DNA of 64,000 nucleotides, taken from contig NZ_OY726395.1 in NCBI RefSeq assembly GCF_963378085.1, positions 2,914,001-2,978,000 of the forward strand. Direction: 5' to 3'. Source of the stretch: Mycolicibacterium sp. MU0050. GTDB lineage: Bacteria > Actinomycetota > Actinomycetes > Mycobacteriales > Mycobacteriaceae. Both the position numbers and the translations under genes were made by a program. Positions 52,811-61,294 of this stretch are shown piece by piece. Every line of letters starts with the position of its first letter. Position 1 is the first letter of the stretch. The notes under the pieces are model-generated. The model was not told the origin of the DNA and ran no database searches. It saw only the letters and a program-made list of their open reading frames with translations.

Positions 52811-53700
52811 AGTTTCTCATTCGCTTGCTGAGTTTCAACCGCGCGACCGTGCTCTTCGACGCGCCGGGGCCGCGGGCGCGGGTGCGCAACTGGATCATCA
52901 CCGCGGTCACCGTGTACGCCTTCGTGGAGGTGTACAAGATGGTGCGGCGCGGCCTGGCCGAGAAGGGCCAGTTGACGCCCGAGAAGTGGCGGCCGTTCCT
53001 GACCGCCGACCTGTGGCGGACCTACGTACTGCCCGGCATCCAGGGCACGCTGACCGCCGCCGCGATCTCCATCGTGCTGGCGCTGGCGCTCGGCCTGCTG
53101 CTCGGCGTCGGCAGGATGGCGCCGAATCCCGCGGTGCGGTGGGCCTGTTCGGTGTTCGTGGAGTTCTTCCGCGCCGTGCCCGTGCTGATCATGATGATCT
53201 TCGCGTACTTCCTGTTCGCGCAGTACGGCGTGTTCGCCTCCAAGCATGTGGCGCTGGCCGGGGTGATCACGGGTCTCACGCTCTACAACGGTGCGGTGAT
53301 CGCCGAGATCGTCCGGACCGGCGTGCAGACCTTGCCGCGTGGGCAGGCCGAGGCCGCCGCGTCGCTGGGGCTGCGCTGGGGCCAGACCATGCGTTCGATC
53401 CAGCTGCCGCAGGCGATCACGGCGATGTTGCCGGTGCTGATCTCACAGTTGGTGGTGGTGCTCAAGGACACCGCGATCGGCTATCAGATCACCTTCGTGG
53501 AGATGGTCCGGCAGGGCACCGTGGTCGGGTCGGCCTACGGCAACTTCGTTCCGGCGTTGATGGTGATCGCGGTGCTGATGATCACGTTGAACATCGCACT
53601 GTCGGTGGTGGCCACCCGGGTCGAACGTCGACTGCGACGGTCCCAGCGGGCACCCGAACCGTTGGCCGCCGCGCAGACCGCCGAGCAACCCGGCGATTAG
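52807..53700 (+). CDS. gluD: Glutamate ABC transporter permease (second)
   Basis: A 297-residue permease partner of GluC. It has an N-terminal helix, a linker and five more helices. The EAA loop is [27 protein letters not shown] near residue 180. The ATG at 52807 is coupled to gluC by a 4-base overlap. The soluble C-terminal 30 residues are Arg- and Ala-rich. Its TAG stop shares the tetranucleotide TTAG with the convergent recX stop. Confidence 0.9.
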   Translation: MKFLIRLLSFNRATVLFDAPGPRARVRNWIITAVTVYAFVEVYKMVRRGLAEKGQLTPEKWRPFLTADLWRTYVLPGIQGTLTAAAISIVLALALGLLLGVGRMAPNPAVRWACSVFVEFFRAVPVLIMMIFAYFLFAQYGVFASKHVALAGVITGLTLYNGAVIAEIVRTGVQTLPRGQAEAAASLGLRWGQTMRSIQLPQAITAMLPVLISQLVVVLKDTAIGYQITFVEMVRQGTVVGSAYGNFVPALMVIAVLMITLNIALSVVATRVERRLRRSQRAPEPLAAAQTAEQPGD

Positions 53701-54224
53701 ACGCGCCGGCGCTCCCGTTCGGCCGCGAGCTCGGCGCTGACGACATCGAAGGCCATGCCCTGGTTGTAGCCGCGACGGGCCAACATCCCGACCAGCCGCC
53801 GGGTCACCTTGAGATCGTCGTCGTCGCCGAGGCGTTCGCGGCGCAACTTGTTGCGCACCAACTCCTCGGCGCGGGTCCGCTCGGCCCCGGCATCGATGTC
53901 GGCCAGCGCGGCGTTGATCACCTCGTCGTCGACACCCTTGGTGCGCAGTTCGGCGGCCAGCGCGCGCCGGCCCTTGCCGGCGTTGACCCGGCGGGAACGC
54001 ACCCACTGCTCGGCGAAGTCGGCGTCATCGATCAGGCCGACCTCGGTCAGGCGATCCAGCACCACCTCGCCGACGTCGTCGGGATAACCCCGCTTGGCCA
54101 GCTGCCCGGCCAGCTCGGCGCGGGTCCGGGCCCGCACGGTGAGCAGGCGCAGGCACAGTGCCCGCGCCTGCTCGGCGCGCTTGACCGGGTCAGAAGTCGA
54201 CGGGGGCTGGGAGGACACCGTCAT
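53697..54224 (-). CDS. recX: Regulatory protein RecX
   Basis: A 175-residue modulator that binds and inhibits RecA filaments. It consists of tandem three-helix RecX repeats ([33 protein letters not shown], the [12 protein letters not shown] block) and ends with [14 protein letters not shown]. The start overlaps the end of recA by 35 bases, as in M. tuberculosis, so both are transcribed and translated together. Confidence 0.95.
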   Translation of the reverse strand: MTVSSQPPSTSDPVKRAEQARALCLRLLTVRARTRAELAGQLAKRGYPDDVGEVVLDRLTEVGLIDDADFAEQWVRSRRVNAGKGRRALAAELRTKGVDDEVINAALADIDAGAERTRAEELVRNKLRRERLGDDDDLKVTRRLVGMLARRGYNQGMAFDVVSAELAAERERRRV

Positions 54225-55242
54225 CGCTCACGTCGTCGGTCACCACCGCGCCGATCCCGAGCTTCTCCTTGATCTTCTTCTCGATCTCGTCGGCGGCCGC
54301 CGGGTTGTTCAGCAGGAAGTTGCGGGCGTTCTCCTTGCCCTGCCCCAGCTGCTCGCCCTCGTAGGTGAACCACGACCCGGACTTGCGGATGAAGCCGTGC
54401 TCGACACCCATGTCGATGAGCGAGCCCTCCTTGGAGATGCCCTTGCCGTAGAGGATGTCGAACTCGGCCTGCTTGAACGGCGGCGAGACCTTGTTCTTGA
54501 CCACCTTGACGCGAGTGCGGTTGCCGACCGCGTCGGTGCCGTCCTTGAGCGTCTCGATGCGGCGGACGTCCAGGCGGACCGAGGAGTAGAACTTCAACGC
54601 CTTACCGCCGGTGGTGGTCTCGGGCGAGCCGAACATCACGCCGATCTTCTCCCGCAGCTGGTTGATGAAGATGGCCGTGGTGCCCGAATTGTTCAGCGCA
54701 CCGGTCATCTTCCGCAGCGCCTGGCTCATCAGGCGGGCCTGCAGGCCGACGTGACTGTCGCCCATCTCGCCCTCGATTTCGGCGCGCGGCACCAGCGCGG
54801 CCACCGAGTCGATGACCAGGATGTCCAGCGCACCCGAACGGATCAGCATGTCGGCGATCTCCAGCGCCTGCTCGCCGGTGTCCGGCTGGGAGACCAGCAG
54901 CGCGTCGGTGTCCACGCCCAGCGCCTTGGCGTACTCGGGATCCAGCGCGTGCTCGGCGTCGATGAACGCCGCGATCCCGCCGGCGGCCTGGGCGTTGGCC
55001 ACCGCGTGCAGCGCGACGGTGGTCTTACCCGAGGACTCCGGGCCGTAGATCTCGATGACGCGGCCGCGGGGCAGACCGCCGATGCCCAGCGCCACATCCA
55101 GGGCGATCGATCCGGTGGGGATGGTCGAGATCGGCTGGCGGGCCTCTTCGCCGAGGCGCATCACCGAGCCTTTGCCGTAACTCTTCTCGATCTGGGCCAT
55201 CGCCAGTTCGAGGGCCTTCTCGCGGTCGGGGGCCTGCGCCAT
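54190..55242 (-). CDS. recA: Recombinase RecA (no intein)
   Basis: The central recombinase and SOS co-protease, 350 residues. Walker [10 protein letters not shown] (near residues 67-75), Walker [14 protein letters not shown] and the L1/L2 DNA-binding loops ([33 protein letters not shown]) are intact. M. tuberculosis recA carries an intein in the KNK/CSPPF region; here the site reads KNKVSPPF with no insertion and Val in place of the required Cys. A PafBC-like element and a LexA box lie upstream. recX overlaps its 3' end. Confidence 0.98.
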   Translation of the reverse strand: MAQAPDREKALELAMAQIEKSYGKGSVMRLGEEARQPISTIPTGSIALDVALGIGGLPRGRVIEIYGPESSGKTTVALHAVANAQAAGGIAAFIDAEHALDPEYAKALGVDTDALLVSQPDTGEQALEIADMLIRSGALDILVIDSVAALVPRAEIEGEMGDSHVGLQARLMSQALRKMTGALNNSGTTAIFINQLREKIGVMFGSPETTTGGKALKFYSSVRLDVRRIETLKDGTDAVGNRTRVKVVKNKVSPPFKQAEFDILYGKGISKEGSLIDMGVEHGFIRKSGSWFTYEGEQLGQGKENARNFLLNNPAAADEIEKKIKEKLGIGAVVTDDVSDDGVLPAPVDF

Positions 55243-55295
55243 GATGGTGCCTCTCCAGTAGTCGTGGTTGACCGGGTTCCGGTCGGTTGGCTGTG

Positions 55296-55318
55296 ACGTT
55301 AGAACAGCCCTACGACAA
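55296..55318 (-). promoter_or_regulatory. PafBC-type (RecA-NDp) promoter element of recA
   Basis: On the minus strand TTGTCG (55318-55313), TAG, 8 bases, TAACGT (55301-55296). The consensus is TTGTCRGTG-N8-TANNNT; only two bases of the GTG part differ. It lies about 55 bases before the recA ATG and would give LexA-independent DNA-damage induction. Confidence 0.65.
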
Positions 55319-55347
55319 AACTCATCGGTCGAACGTTGACCACGATA

Positions 55348-55363
55348 GCGAACAGGTGTTCGA
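55348..55363. promoter_or_regulatory. LexA (SOS) box of recA
   Basis: On the minus strand TCGAAC-ACCT-GTTCGC, one mismatch to TCGAAC-N4-GTTCGA. It lies about 105 bases before the recA start, upstream of the PafBC-type promoter. Confidence 0.85.
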
Positions 55364-55387
55364 ACGCAAGTAGGCGCGCCGCGCGTG

Positions 55388-56074
55388 TCAGCCGAGGCCG
55401 TGCAGCGCCTCGGCCAGCTCCGCGGGCCGGGACAGAAACGGCGAATGCCCGCCCGGCAACTCCAGGACCGCCGCGGTCAGTCGCTCCGGCGCCACCCGTC
55501 GTGACCAGTCCGGATGCAGGATCCGATCCTCCGCGCACACGATCGCCGTGGCCGGCACCGCCGGCAGCGGACCCGACGGCCAGACCTCGGTCGGCGGCCC
55601 GTAGGCCTGGGGGCGCAGCCGGGCCACCGCCGCGGCCGCGACGTCGGCCGCACAGTCCTGGTAGAGCAGCTCGCGGGCCAGGTCGGCGTCGGCCCAGACG
55701 GTGCATCCGTCGGTCCGGCGCAACCCCTTGAGATAGGCCGGATCCGTCATCCCGCCGGCGCGTTCCTGATCGGACTGGCTGCGTCCGGGGTCCGGGATCA
55801 TCGCGCACAGGTAGACCGCGTGCCGCACCGGCGCGCGCCGCGCCACCAACGGCAGCACGTTGCCGCTCAACGAGTGACCGACCACGATCGGGTCCGTGGC
55901 GGCACCCATGGCCGCCACCACCGCCTCGGCGTAGTCGTCGAAAGTGGCCGCGGGATCGTCGGACGGCAGGTCCACCGCGACGACCCGGTGGCCGCGCCGC
56001 TCGAGTTCGGGGGTCAACCGCTCCCAACACCACGCGCCGTGCCAGGCGCCGTGCACCAGGACGAACGTGCTCAC
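55388..56074 (-). CDS. Alpha/beta hydrolase (esterase-like)
   Basis: A 228-residue alpha/beta hydrolase. The oxyanion-hole segment [14 protein letters not shown] opens the protein, the nucleophile is in GHSLSGN near residue 70, the acid probably in [11 protein letters not shown] near 182, and the His in [10 protein letters not shown] near 212. It resembles plant-type methylesterase/hydroxynitrile-lyase hydrolases, so a small ester is a likely substrate. The GTG at 56074 is preferred over one 9 bases upstream because GAGAGG then has proper spacing. It follows the DUF3046 gene by 13 bases. Confidence 0.8.
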   Translation of the reverse strand: MSTFVLVHGAWHGAWCWERLTPELERRGHRVVAVDLPSDDPAATFDDYAEAVVAAMGAATDPIVVGHSLSGNVLPLVARRAPVRHAVYLCAMIPDPGRSQSDQERAGGMTDPAYLKGLRRTDGCTVWADADLARELLYQDCAADVAAAAVARLRPQAYGPPTEVWPSGPLPAVPATAIVCAEDRILHPDWSRRVAPERLTAAVLELPGGHSPFLSRPAELAEALHGLG

Positions 56075-56087
56075 CGCGCCCACCCTC

Positions 56088-56282
56088 TCACCACTGCTCG
56101 CGGGGCACGTCGAAATCCGCGCACAGCGCCCGCCAGACGTCCCGCGGTTCGACGCCGTCCTCGATGGCCTGGGCGGCGGTGCGTCCCCCCACGGTGCTCA
56201 ACACGTGATCGACCAGCAGCGAAGAGCCCCGAACCGCGCCGAACTGCGCACGGACCAGTTCGTGGAATTCGGTCAATCGCAC
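56088..56282 (-). CDS. DUF3046 family protein
   Basis: A 64-residue actinobacterial protein (Rv2738c counterpart) always found near recA. The sequence has RLTEFHELVRAQFG, a GGRTAAQAIEDGVEPRDVWRAL block and the C-terminal CADFDVPREQW. It looks like a small helical domain. The GTG at 56282 matches the M. tuberculosis start and follows a TAGATT box by 7 bases, suggesting a leaderless message. Function is unknown. Confidence 0.85.
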   Translation of the reverse strand: MRLTEFHELVRAQFGAVRGSSLLVDHVLSTVGGRTAAQAIEDGVEPRDVWRALCADFDVPREQW

Positions 56283-56289
56283 ACCGACG

Positions 56290-56295
56290 AATCTA
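56290..56295 (-). promoter_or_regulatory. -10 box of a leaderless promoter (DUF3046 gene)
   Basis: On the minus strand TAGATT lies 7 bases before the GTG at 56282. Its first three bases are the TAG stop codon of the upstream glycosyltransferase gene. Confidence 0.5.
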
Positions 56296-57456
56296 CCCAA
56301 CCACGTCCTGGCACACCCGTACCGGATCGGCCACCCCGGCCACCGACGCCCCGGCGGCGCGGGCGGCCTCGCGATAGCCCGGCGCGGCCAGCACCTGCCC
56401 GACGGCGGCGACCAGCGCCTCGCCTGTCAGCGGCCGGATCAGTTCGCCACTGCCTTGCCGCACAACGCGATTCGCCATCTCCCACTGGTCGCCCCCGCCC
56501 GGAACCACCACCATCGGCACCCCCGCCAGCAAGGTCTTTGCCACGATGCCGTGGCCACCGCCGCAGATCATCAGGCTCGCACCGGTGAGCAGTTCGTCCT
56601 GCCGTCCCAGGCCGACGACCGCCCACGGTGGCACCTCCAGGTCGGCGCCACCCAGCCGTGAGACGGCCACCCGGGCGCCGGCGGGCAGGGTTTGACCGGG
56701 CACCAGGTGTCGCAACGCCAGTTCGGCCATCCCGGTGGCGCCGGTGGTGGCCGTCGAGGGCGCCACCACGATCAACGGGCCGTCGCCGGGCGGCGGGGTC
56801 AGCACCTCGGCGGTCGGTTCGAAGTGCAGGGGCCCGACCACGACCGCCTCGGCGGGCCAGTCCGGGCGGGGCACCTCGAGCGCGGGCAGCGTGGCGATCA
56901 GCCGACGGGCCGGGCCCGGGTCGGAGGCGGGCAAGCCGATGTGCCGCCGCGCCGCGGACCGCTGCGCCAGCCCGGCGCGCCAGGAGCGCTCGGTGAGCTT
57001 ACGCATGACGGCGTCGCGCAGCCGGCCGCGCAGCCCCGTGCCGGGCGCGAGCCCGCTGCCCAACGGCGGCAGGCCCTTGGAGGGCAGGTAGAGCGGATGC
57101 GGGTTGAGCTCCACCCAGGGGATGTCGAGCAACTCCGCGGCCATCCCGCCGCACGCGGTGATGACGTCGGAGACCACCAGGTCCGGCGCCAGCGCGGCGA
57201 GCGGCTCCGCGTTGAGCACCGCCATCCGCGCGGCGCGGCGGTGGATCTTCTCCCCCGCGTCCGCGTCGTCGTCCTCGTCGGTGGGGTCCAAGCCCAGCAA
57301 TTCGGTGGCCGCCAACCCCGCCTCGCGGGCCGCCGGCAGCCACTCGACGCCGGTGAACAACGTCGGTTCGGCCCCGGCGGCCCGCAGCTTGCGGCACAGC
57401 GCGATCGCCGGGAACGCATGACCGGGATCGGGGCCGGCGACCACCGCAATTCGCAT
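56293..57456 (-). CDS. GT1-type glycosyltransferase
   Basis: A 387-residue UDP/TDP-glycosyltransferase-like protein (GT-B fold, Rv2739c counterpart). The N-terminal half begins MRIAVVAGPDPGHAFPAIALCRKL. The C-terminal nucleotide-sugar site is marked by LMICGGGHGIVAKTLLAGVPMVVVPGGGDQWEMANRV near residues 305-345, where the usual HGG motif reads GGGHG. No membrane helix is present. Natural substrates are unknown; glycolipid or macrolide-like acceptors are typical for the family. The ATG at 57456 gives the M. tuberculosis length. The ephG-like gene diverges 36 bases away. Confidence 0.85.
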   Translation of the reverse strand: MRIAVVAGPDPGHAFPAIALCRKLRAAGAEPTLFTGVEWLPAAREAGLAATELLGLDPTDEDDDADAGEKIHRRAARMAVLNAEPLAALAPDLVVSDVITACGGMAAELLDIPWVELNPHPLYLPSKGLPPLGSGLAPGTGLRGRLRDAVMRKLTERSWRAGLAQRSAARRHIGLPASDPGPARRLIATLPALEVPRPDWPAEAVVVGPLHFEPTAEVLTPPPGDGPLIVVAPSTATTGATGMAELALRHLVPGQTLPAGARVAVSRLGGADLEVPPWAVVGLGRQDELLTGASLMICGGGHGIVAKTLLAGVPMVVVPGGGDQWEMANRVVRQGSGELIRPLTGEALVAAVGQVLAAPGYREAARAAGASVAGVADPVRVCQDVVG

Positions 57457-57479
57457 CGCCACAGCCTGCCATAGCGCAT

Positions 57480-57485
57480 TAGGCT
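57480..57485 (+). promoter_or_regulatory. -10 box of a leaderless promoter (ephG-like gene)
   Basis: TAGGCT lies 7 bases before the ATG at 57493; the gap is C-rich with no ribosome-binding site. Confidence 0.5.
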
Positions 57486-57492
57486 GTCCCCC

Positions 57493-57945
57493 ATGACGGA
57501 GCACAGCATCGATCTCGGTGCCGCAGCCAGCGAAGAAGCCAACATCGCCACCGTGGAGAAGCTCTTCTCCGCGCTGCGCGACAAGGACCTCGACACCGCC
57601 GAGTCGTCGCTCAGCGACTACGTCGTGTATCAGAACGTGGGCCTGCCGACGATCCGCGGCAGCAAGCGGGCCATGAAGCTGTTCGCTGGGATGCAGCGCC
57701 CCAGCATGGGATTCGATTTCAAGATCCACCGGACCGCCGCCGACGGCGAGACCGTGCTCAACGAGCGCACCGACGTCATCGCCGTGGGGCCGGTGCGGCT
57801 GCAGTTCTGGGTGTGCGGTGTCTTCGAGGTCCGCGACGGCCGCATCACGCTGTGGCGCGACTACTTCGACTTCTTCGACATGACCAAGGCCCTGGTGCGC
57901 GGCCTGCTGGGGGCCGTCGTCCCGGCGCTGCGCCCCACGCTGTGA
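57493..57945 (+). CDS. ephG: Limonene-1,2-epoxide hydrolase family protein
   Basis: A 150-residue epoxide hydrolase of the limonene-epoxide type (Rv2740/EphG counterpart), which adds water to an epoxide through an Asp-Arg-Asp triad. R92 and D94 in NERTDVI and D123 in WRDYFDF fit the triad, with Y46 and N48 (YQNV) positioning the water. M. tuberculosis EphG acts on sterol and fatty-acid epoxides; the same is plausible here. It diverges from the glycosyltransferase gene and probably has a leaderless message. Confidence 0.9.
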   Translation: MTEHSIDLGAAASEEANIATVEKLFSALRDKDLDTAESSLSDYVVYQNVGLPTIRGSKRAMKLFAGMQRPSMGFDFKIHRTAADGETVLNERTDVIAVGPVRLQFWVCGVFEVRDGRITLWRDYFDFFDMTKALVRGLLGAVVPALRPTL

Positions 57946-57983
57946 CCCGCGTCATTGCCGCAGGTTGATAGCCTTTTATCACC

Positions 57984-58400
57984 ATGAGCAACAACGCCGC
58001 CGCGACCAAGCCGAACCTCTGGCAGTACGTCCGCTACTGCTACGGCGGTCGCCTGCCCGCGTCGATGCGCGACTGGGTCCGTCACGACCTGGCCGGCAAG
58101 GGCGCCACCCGCCGCATGATGGTCCGGATGTTCATCCCGGCGGTGCTGATCCTGCTGCCGTTCTGGTTCATCCCGACGTCGCTGTACGTGCACATCGGCA
58201 TGACGGTGCCGATCCTGATCCCGTTCGTGTACTTCTCCCACGCCCTGAACAAGGTGTGGCGGCGGCACATGCTGCGGGTGCACGGACTGGACCCCAGCCT
58301 GGTCGACGAGATCTCGCGGCAGAAGAGGGCGCGGACCCACCAGGCGTACGCCGAGAAGTACGGCCCGCGCACCGGGCCGCCTTCCAGTCACGACGTGTGA
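57984..58400 (+). CDS. DUF5313 family membrane protein
   Basis: A 138-residue mycobacterial protein. The N-terminus (NLWQYVRYCYGGRLPASMRDWV) is amphipathic, followed by two adjacent membrane helices (about residues 48-66 and 70-90). The C-terminal 45 residues are basic and cytosolic. A TAGCCT hexamer lies 9 bases before the ATG. It occupies the region where M. tuberculosis has PE_PGRS47. It converges on the psp genes with a 19-base gap. Function is unknown. Confidence 0.8.
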   Translation: MSNNAAATKPNLWQYVRYCYGGRLPASMRDWVRHDLAGKGATRRMMVRMFIPAVLILLPFWFIPTSLYVHIGMTVPILIPFVYFSHALNKVWRRHMLRVHGLDPSLVDEISRQKRARTHQAYAEKYGPRTGPPSSHDV

Positions 58401-58419
58401 TGCGCCCGGGGAGTCCCGT

Positions 58420-59241
58420 TCAGGCCCGGCGCAACTGACCGAGCTCGTCGAACGCCTGCGCCCAGCCCAACAGCCGATCGGTGGCATCGGTCAGCTCGCT
58501 GCGATAGCGGTGCTGGGAAGCCTGCAGCTGCGGCGACGGCGCGCCCCCACCGTTGGCCGCGGACACCAATTGCGCTGCGGCGGTGACCATCTCGTTGTAC
58601 TGCCGCACACCCACCCCGAGCTGGGCGGTGTAGGCGTTGATGGTCGGCACCAGGTACGCCCGCGAGTTCGGAGTCGTGGTGGCCGCCTGCTCCATCGAGA
58701 CCACCTCAGCGGCGGTGGCGGCCATCGCGGTCGCGGTCTGATTCGCCGCCGCGGTCAGTTCCTGGATCTCCCCGTCGGGCAGCAGGTTGGTGCGTTCCAT
58801 GACGCCCAGCAGCGAGAACAGCCCACGTTCGGAGGCCCCGAGGGCATACATCGCCGGGCGGGCCGCCGAACCGTGCGGCGGCAGTCGTCGCGTGCTCGCG
58901 GGCCGCTGCGCGGGCAGCGGCGTGGAACGCAGCCACCGGTACCGCAGGAAGGCCAGGGTGGCCGGGAAGGCGGCCCCGGCGGCGAGCAGGCCCGGGATCA
59001 GCAGCGCCCACGCCGGCGTGCTCCAGCTGGCCAGTAGCACCGTGACCAGGATGCAGAACAGCGTCGCGAAACTGAACGCCAGGCCGATGCGCAACGCCCA
59101 TTTGCGTTTTCGCAGCAGCCGGGCGCGCGGGTCGGCCGCCAGGCTGAGTTTGTGCGCGAGTAGGTCGGCGGCCTCACTGGCGCCGTCGAGCCCCCGTTGA
59201 AGTACTGCTCGCCAGCGCTTGGCGGTGGGCATGACCCCCAT
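58420..59241 (-). CDS. pspM: Phage-shock envelope stress protein PspM
   Basis: A 273-residue membrane protein (Rv2743c counterpart), the mycobacterial partner in the Psp envelope-stress system. Two close membrane helices lie at about residues 52-72 and 76-98. The remaining C-terminal part is helical and Ala/Gln-rich, probably coiled coil. It is the third gene of clgR-pspA-pspM. In M. tuberculosis this protein helps place PspA at the membrane and tunes ClgR. The ATG at 59241 lies 36 bases after the pspA stop. Confidence 0.85.
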   Translation of the reverse strand: MGVMPTAKRWRAVLQRGLDGASEAADLLAHKLSLAADPRARLLRKRKWALRIGLAFSFATLFCILVTVLLASWSTPAWALLIPGLLAAGAAFPATLAFLRYRWLRSTPLPAQRPASTRRLPPHGSAARPAMYALGASERGLFSLLGVMERTNLLPDGEIQELTAAANQTATAMAATAAEVVSMEQAATTTPNSRAYLVPTINAYTAQLGVGVRQYNEMVTAAAQLVSAANGGGAPSPQLQASQHRYRSELTDATDRLLGWAQAFDELGQLRRA

Positions 59242-59277
59242 GATCGACCTTCTCGTGTTGCTCGGGTGTGCGTGGGC

Positions 59278-60090
59278 CTACTGGCCCAGCGGTTTCTCCG
59301 GGGCGGCCTCGGTAGCCGGGGTCGCGGGGTTCGGCTGGGCGGCGCCGGGGGTTCCGGAGGTCAGGGACTCACCGCGCATCGACGCGCGGATCTGCTCCAG
59401 CCGGGAATGGCCGGCCATCTCGACGCTGGCCTGCTGAACCTCGAGCATGCGGCCCTGCACCGAGTTCTGCGCCAGCTCCGCCTCGCCCATGGCGTTGGCG
59501 TAGCGACGTTCGATCTTGTCGCGGACCTCGTCGAGGCTCGGGGTGTTGCCGGGCGCGGCGATCTCGGTCATCGACCGCAGCGAGGCGCTGACCTGCTCCT
59601 GCATCTTGGCCTGCTCGAGCTGGCTGAGCAGCTTGGTGCGCTCACCGATCTTCTGCTGCAGGACCATCGCGTTCTGCTCGACGGCCTTCTTGGCCTGACC
59701 CGCGGCCTGCAGGGCCTGATCGTGCAAAGTCTTGAGGTCTTCGACGCTCTGCTCGGCGGTCACCAGCTGCGCCGCGAACGCCTCGGCGGCGTTGTTGTAC
59801 TCGGTGGCCTTGGCGGCGTCGCCCCCGGCGACGGCCTGGTCGGCCAGCGTGATCGCCTGGCGCACATTGGCCTGCAGCTTCTCGATGTCGGCCAGCTGCC
59901 GGTTCAGCCGCATCTCGAGCTGACGCTGGTTACCGATCACCTGGGCGGCCTGCTGGGACAGCGCCTGGTGCTGCCGCTGGGCTTCTTCGATGGCCTGCTG
60001 AATCTGCACCTTGGGGTCGGCGTGCTCGTCGATCTTCGAGTTGAACAGCGCCATCAGGTAGCGCCATGCCTTTACGAACGGGTTGGCCAT
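59278..60090 (-). CDS. pspA: Phage-shock protein A (35-kDa antigen)
   Basis: A 270-residue PspA/IM30/ESCRT-III-type protein that binds damaged membrane and preserves proton-motive force. The N-terminal amphipathic helix ([19 protein letters not shown]) and long coiled-coil helices to about residue 235 are typical. A Pro/Ala-rich disordered tail follows. It is the 35-kDa antigen (Rv2744c) counterpart and the second gene of the clgR operon. In M. tuberculosis it binds ClgR and limits its activity. The gap to clgR is 119 bases. Confidence 0.95.
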   Translation of the reverse strand: MANPFVKAWRYLMALFNSKIDEHADPKVQIQQAIEEAQRQHQALSQQAAQVIGNQRQLEMRLNRQLADIEKLQANVRQAITLADQAVAGGDAAKATEYNNAAEAFAAQLVTAEQSVEDLKTLHDQALQAAGQAKKAVEQNAMVLQQKIGERTKLLSQLEQAKMQEQVSASLRSMTEIAAPGNTPSLDEVRDKIERRYANAMGEAELAQNSVQGRMLEVQQASVEMAGHSRLEQIRASMRGESLTSGTPGAAQPNPATPATEAAPEKPLGQ

Positions 60091-60209
60091 GAGTTCATGC
60101 CGCCTAACGTTGTCGATGCTCCGTGGTGTGACTCAGCCTGCGCAGACCAATTTATCGGTTCGGGGACCCGCGCCACACTCCCCTACTTCAATTGGCGCGT
60201 CGCGGCAGA

Positions 60210-60542
60210 TCAGGCCACCGCCATCGCCACCGGATTGACCGGTCCGATGACGACCTTGGTGGCGGCGTCGACGCGCGCGGACCCGTCCGAGGCGCGGTCG
60301 GCGTACTCGTGGTGCGCCATCTGTTCGCCCGCATCCGTGAGCACCTGGGACAGTGGGAGGTCCAGCGCGGAACAGATCGCGCTCAGCAGCTCGCTGGAGG
60401 CCTCCTTGCGGCCGCGTTCGACCTCCGACAGGTAGCCGAGGCTGACCCGAGCCGAATCCGAGACCTCGCGCAGGGTGCGGCCCTGCGACGAGCGGGCGCG
60501 ACGCAGCACGTCGCCAATGACCTCGCGCAGCAACAACGTCAT
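60210..60542 (-). CDS. clgR: Transcriptional activator ClgR
   Basis: A 110-residue XRE-type activator of clp protease, htrX-like and psp genes. The helix-turn-helix is at about residues 22-55 ([31 protein letters not shown]). The C-terminus ends in a hydrophobic VAMAVA, resembling the non-polar tail through which ClpP recognises ClgR. An AAAGGAG site lies 5 bases before the ATG. An ECF-type promoter (GGAAC...CGTT) lies about 80 bases upstream, consistent with SigE control of the psp operon in M. tuberculosis. Confidence 0.94.
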   Translation of the reverse strand: MTLLLREVIGDVLRRARSSQGRTLREVSDSARVSLGYLSEVERGRKEASSELLSAICSALDLPLSQVLTDAGEQMAHHEYADRASDGSARVDAATKVVIGPVNPVAMAVA

Positions 60543-60617
60543 CGTGTCTCCTTTACTCCGCGGCCCGTCGGCGGGACGGCGCGCGGTGCGCGGACTTCGT
60601 CGGACTCTGAGGTGAAT

Positions 60618-60644
60618 AACGTCTACCGGGCGGGGTTTGGTTCC
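60618..60644 (-). promoter_or_regulatory. ECF-type (SigE) promoter of clgR-pspA-pspM
   Basis: On the minus strand GGAAC (60644-60640), 18 bases, CGTT (60621-60618). The same class of promoter is found at sigB in this window (17-base spacer there). It overlaps the 3' end of pgsA. Confidence 0.7.
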
Positions 60645-61240
60645 CGCGGAGCCCGACGAATGTCCCGGAGCGCCGAGATGAGGTAGTCGAGCCCGGTGAG
60701 CACCGTGAGCACGATGGCCAGGCCCATCACCGCCCAGGCCGTGGTGTGCCAGATCTGCGGCCAGGCGTCCAGCGGCAGCACGAACAGTCCGATGGCCACG
60801 GCCTGCACCATGGTCTTGAGCTTGCCGCCGCGGCTGGCTGGGATCACCCCACGACGCAGGACGGCGAACCGCAGCACGGTGATGCCGATCTCGCGGATCA
60901 GGACCACCACCGTCACCCACCACGGCAGGTCCCCGAGCATCGACAGCGCGATCAGCGCCGAGCCGATCAGCAGCTTGTCCGCGATCGGATCGGCGAGCAT
61001 GCCGAACTCGGTCACCATGTCGTACTTGCGGGCCAGCTGGCCGTCGAGCCGGTCGGTGATGACCGCGACCGCAAAGATCGTGAACGCGGCGATGCGGTTG
61101 GCGAACTCGTGCCCGTCGCCGGCGAAGAGCACCAGCAGGAACGCCGGAACGAGCACCAGCCGCAGCACGGTGAGCAGGTTGGCGATGTTGATCACCGGAG
61201 GGCGCCGGGCCGCCGGTTCAGTTTCAGGGTGCCCCGACAC
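60623..61240 (-). CDS. pgsA: CDP-alcohol phosphatidyltransferase (PgsA3-type)
   Basis: A 205-residue membrane enzyme, probably CDP-diacylglycerol-glycerol-3-phosphate phosphatidyltransferase. The CDP-alcohol motif D-G-x2-A-R-x8-G-x3-D-x3-D is complete in DGQLAR...[10 protein letters not shown] near residues 62-85. Four to six helices are visible. The GTG at 61240 is supported by a TATTCT box 6 bases upstream; a GTG at 61269 would give a longer N-terminus closer to the M. tuberculosis annotation. argA diverges 54 bases away. The downstream clgR has its own promoter inside the end of this gene. Confidence 0.9.
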   Translation of the reverse strand: MSGHPETEPAARRPPVINIANLLTVLRLVLVPAFLLVLFAGDGHEFANRIAAFTIFAVAVITDRLDGQLARKYDMVTEFGMLADPIADKLLIGSALIALSMLGDLPWWVTVVVLIREIGITVLRFAVLRRGVIPASRGGKLKTMVQAVAIGLFVLPLDAWPQIWHTTAWAVMGLAIVLTVLTGLDYLISALRDIRRAPREPNPAR

Positions 61241-61246
61241 CGCCAC

Positions 61247-61252
61247 AGAATA
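61247..61252 (-). promoter_or_regulatory. -10 box of a leaderless pgsA promoter
   Basis: On the minus strand TATTCT lies 6 bases before GTG 61240. Confidence 0.45.
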
Positions 61253-61282
61253 TCGGGTGGCATGGACCACCTCGGCAACCGA

Positions 61283-61288
61283 TACTGT
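61283..61288 (+). promoter_or_regulatory. -10 box of a leaderless argA promoter
   Basis: TACTGT lies 6 bases before GTG 61295, with no ribosome-binding site. Confidence 0.5.
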
Positions 61289-61294
61289 CCACCC

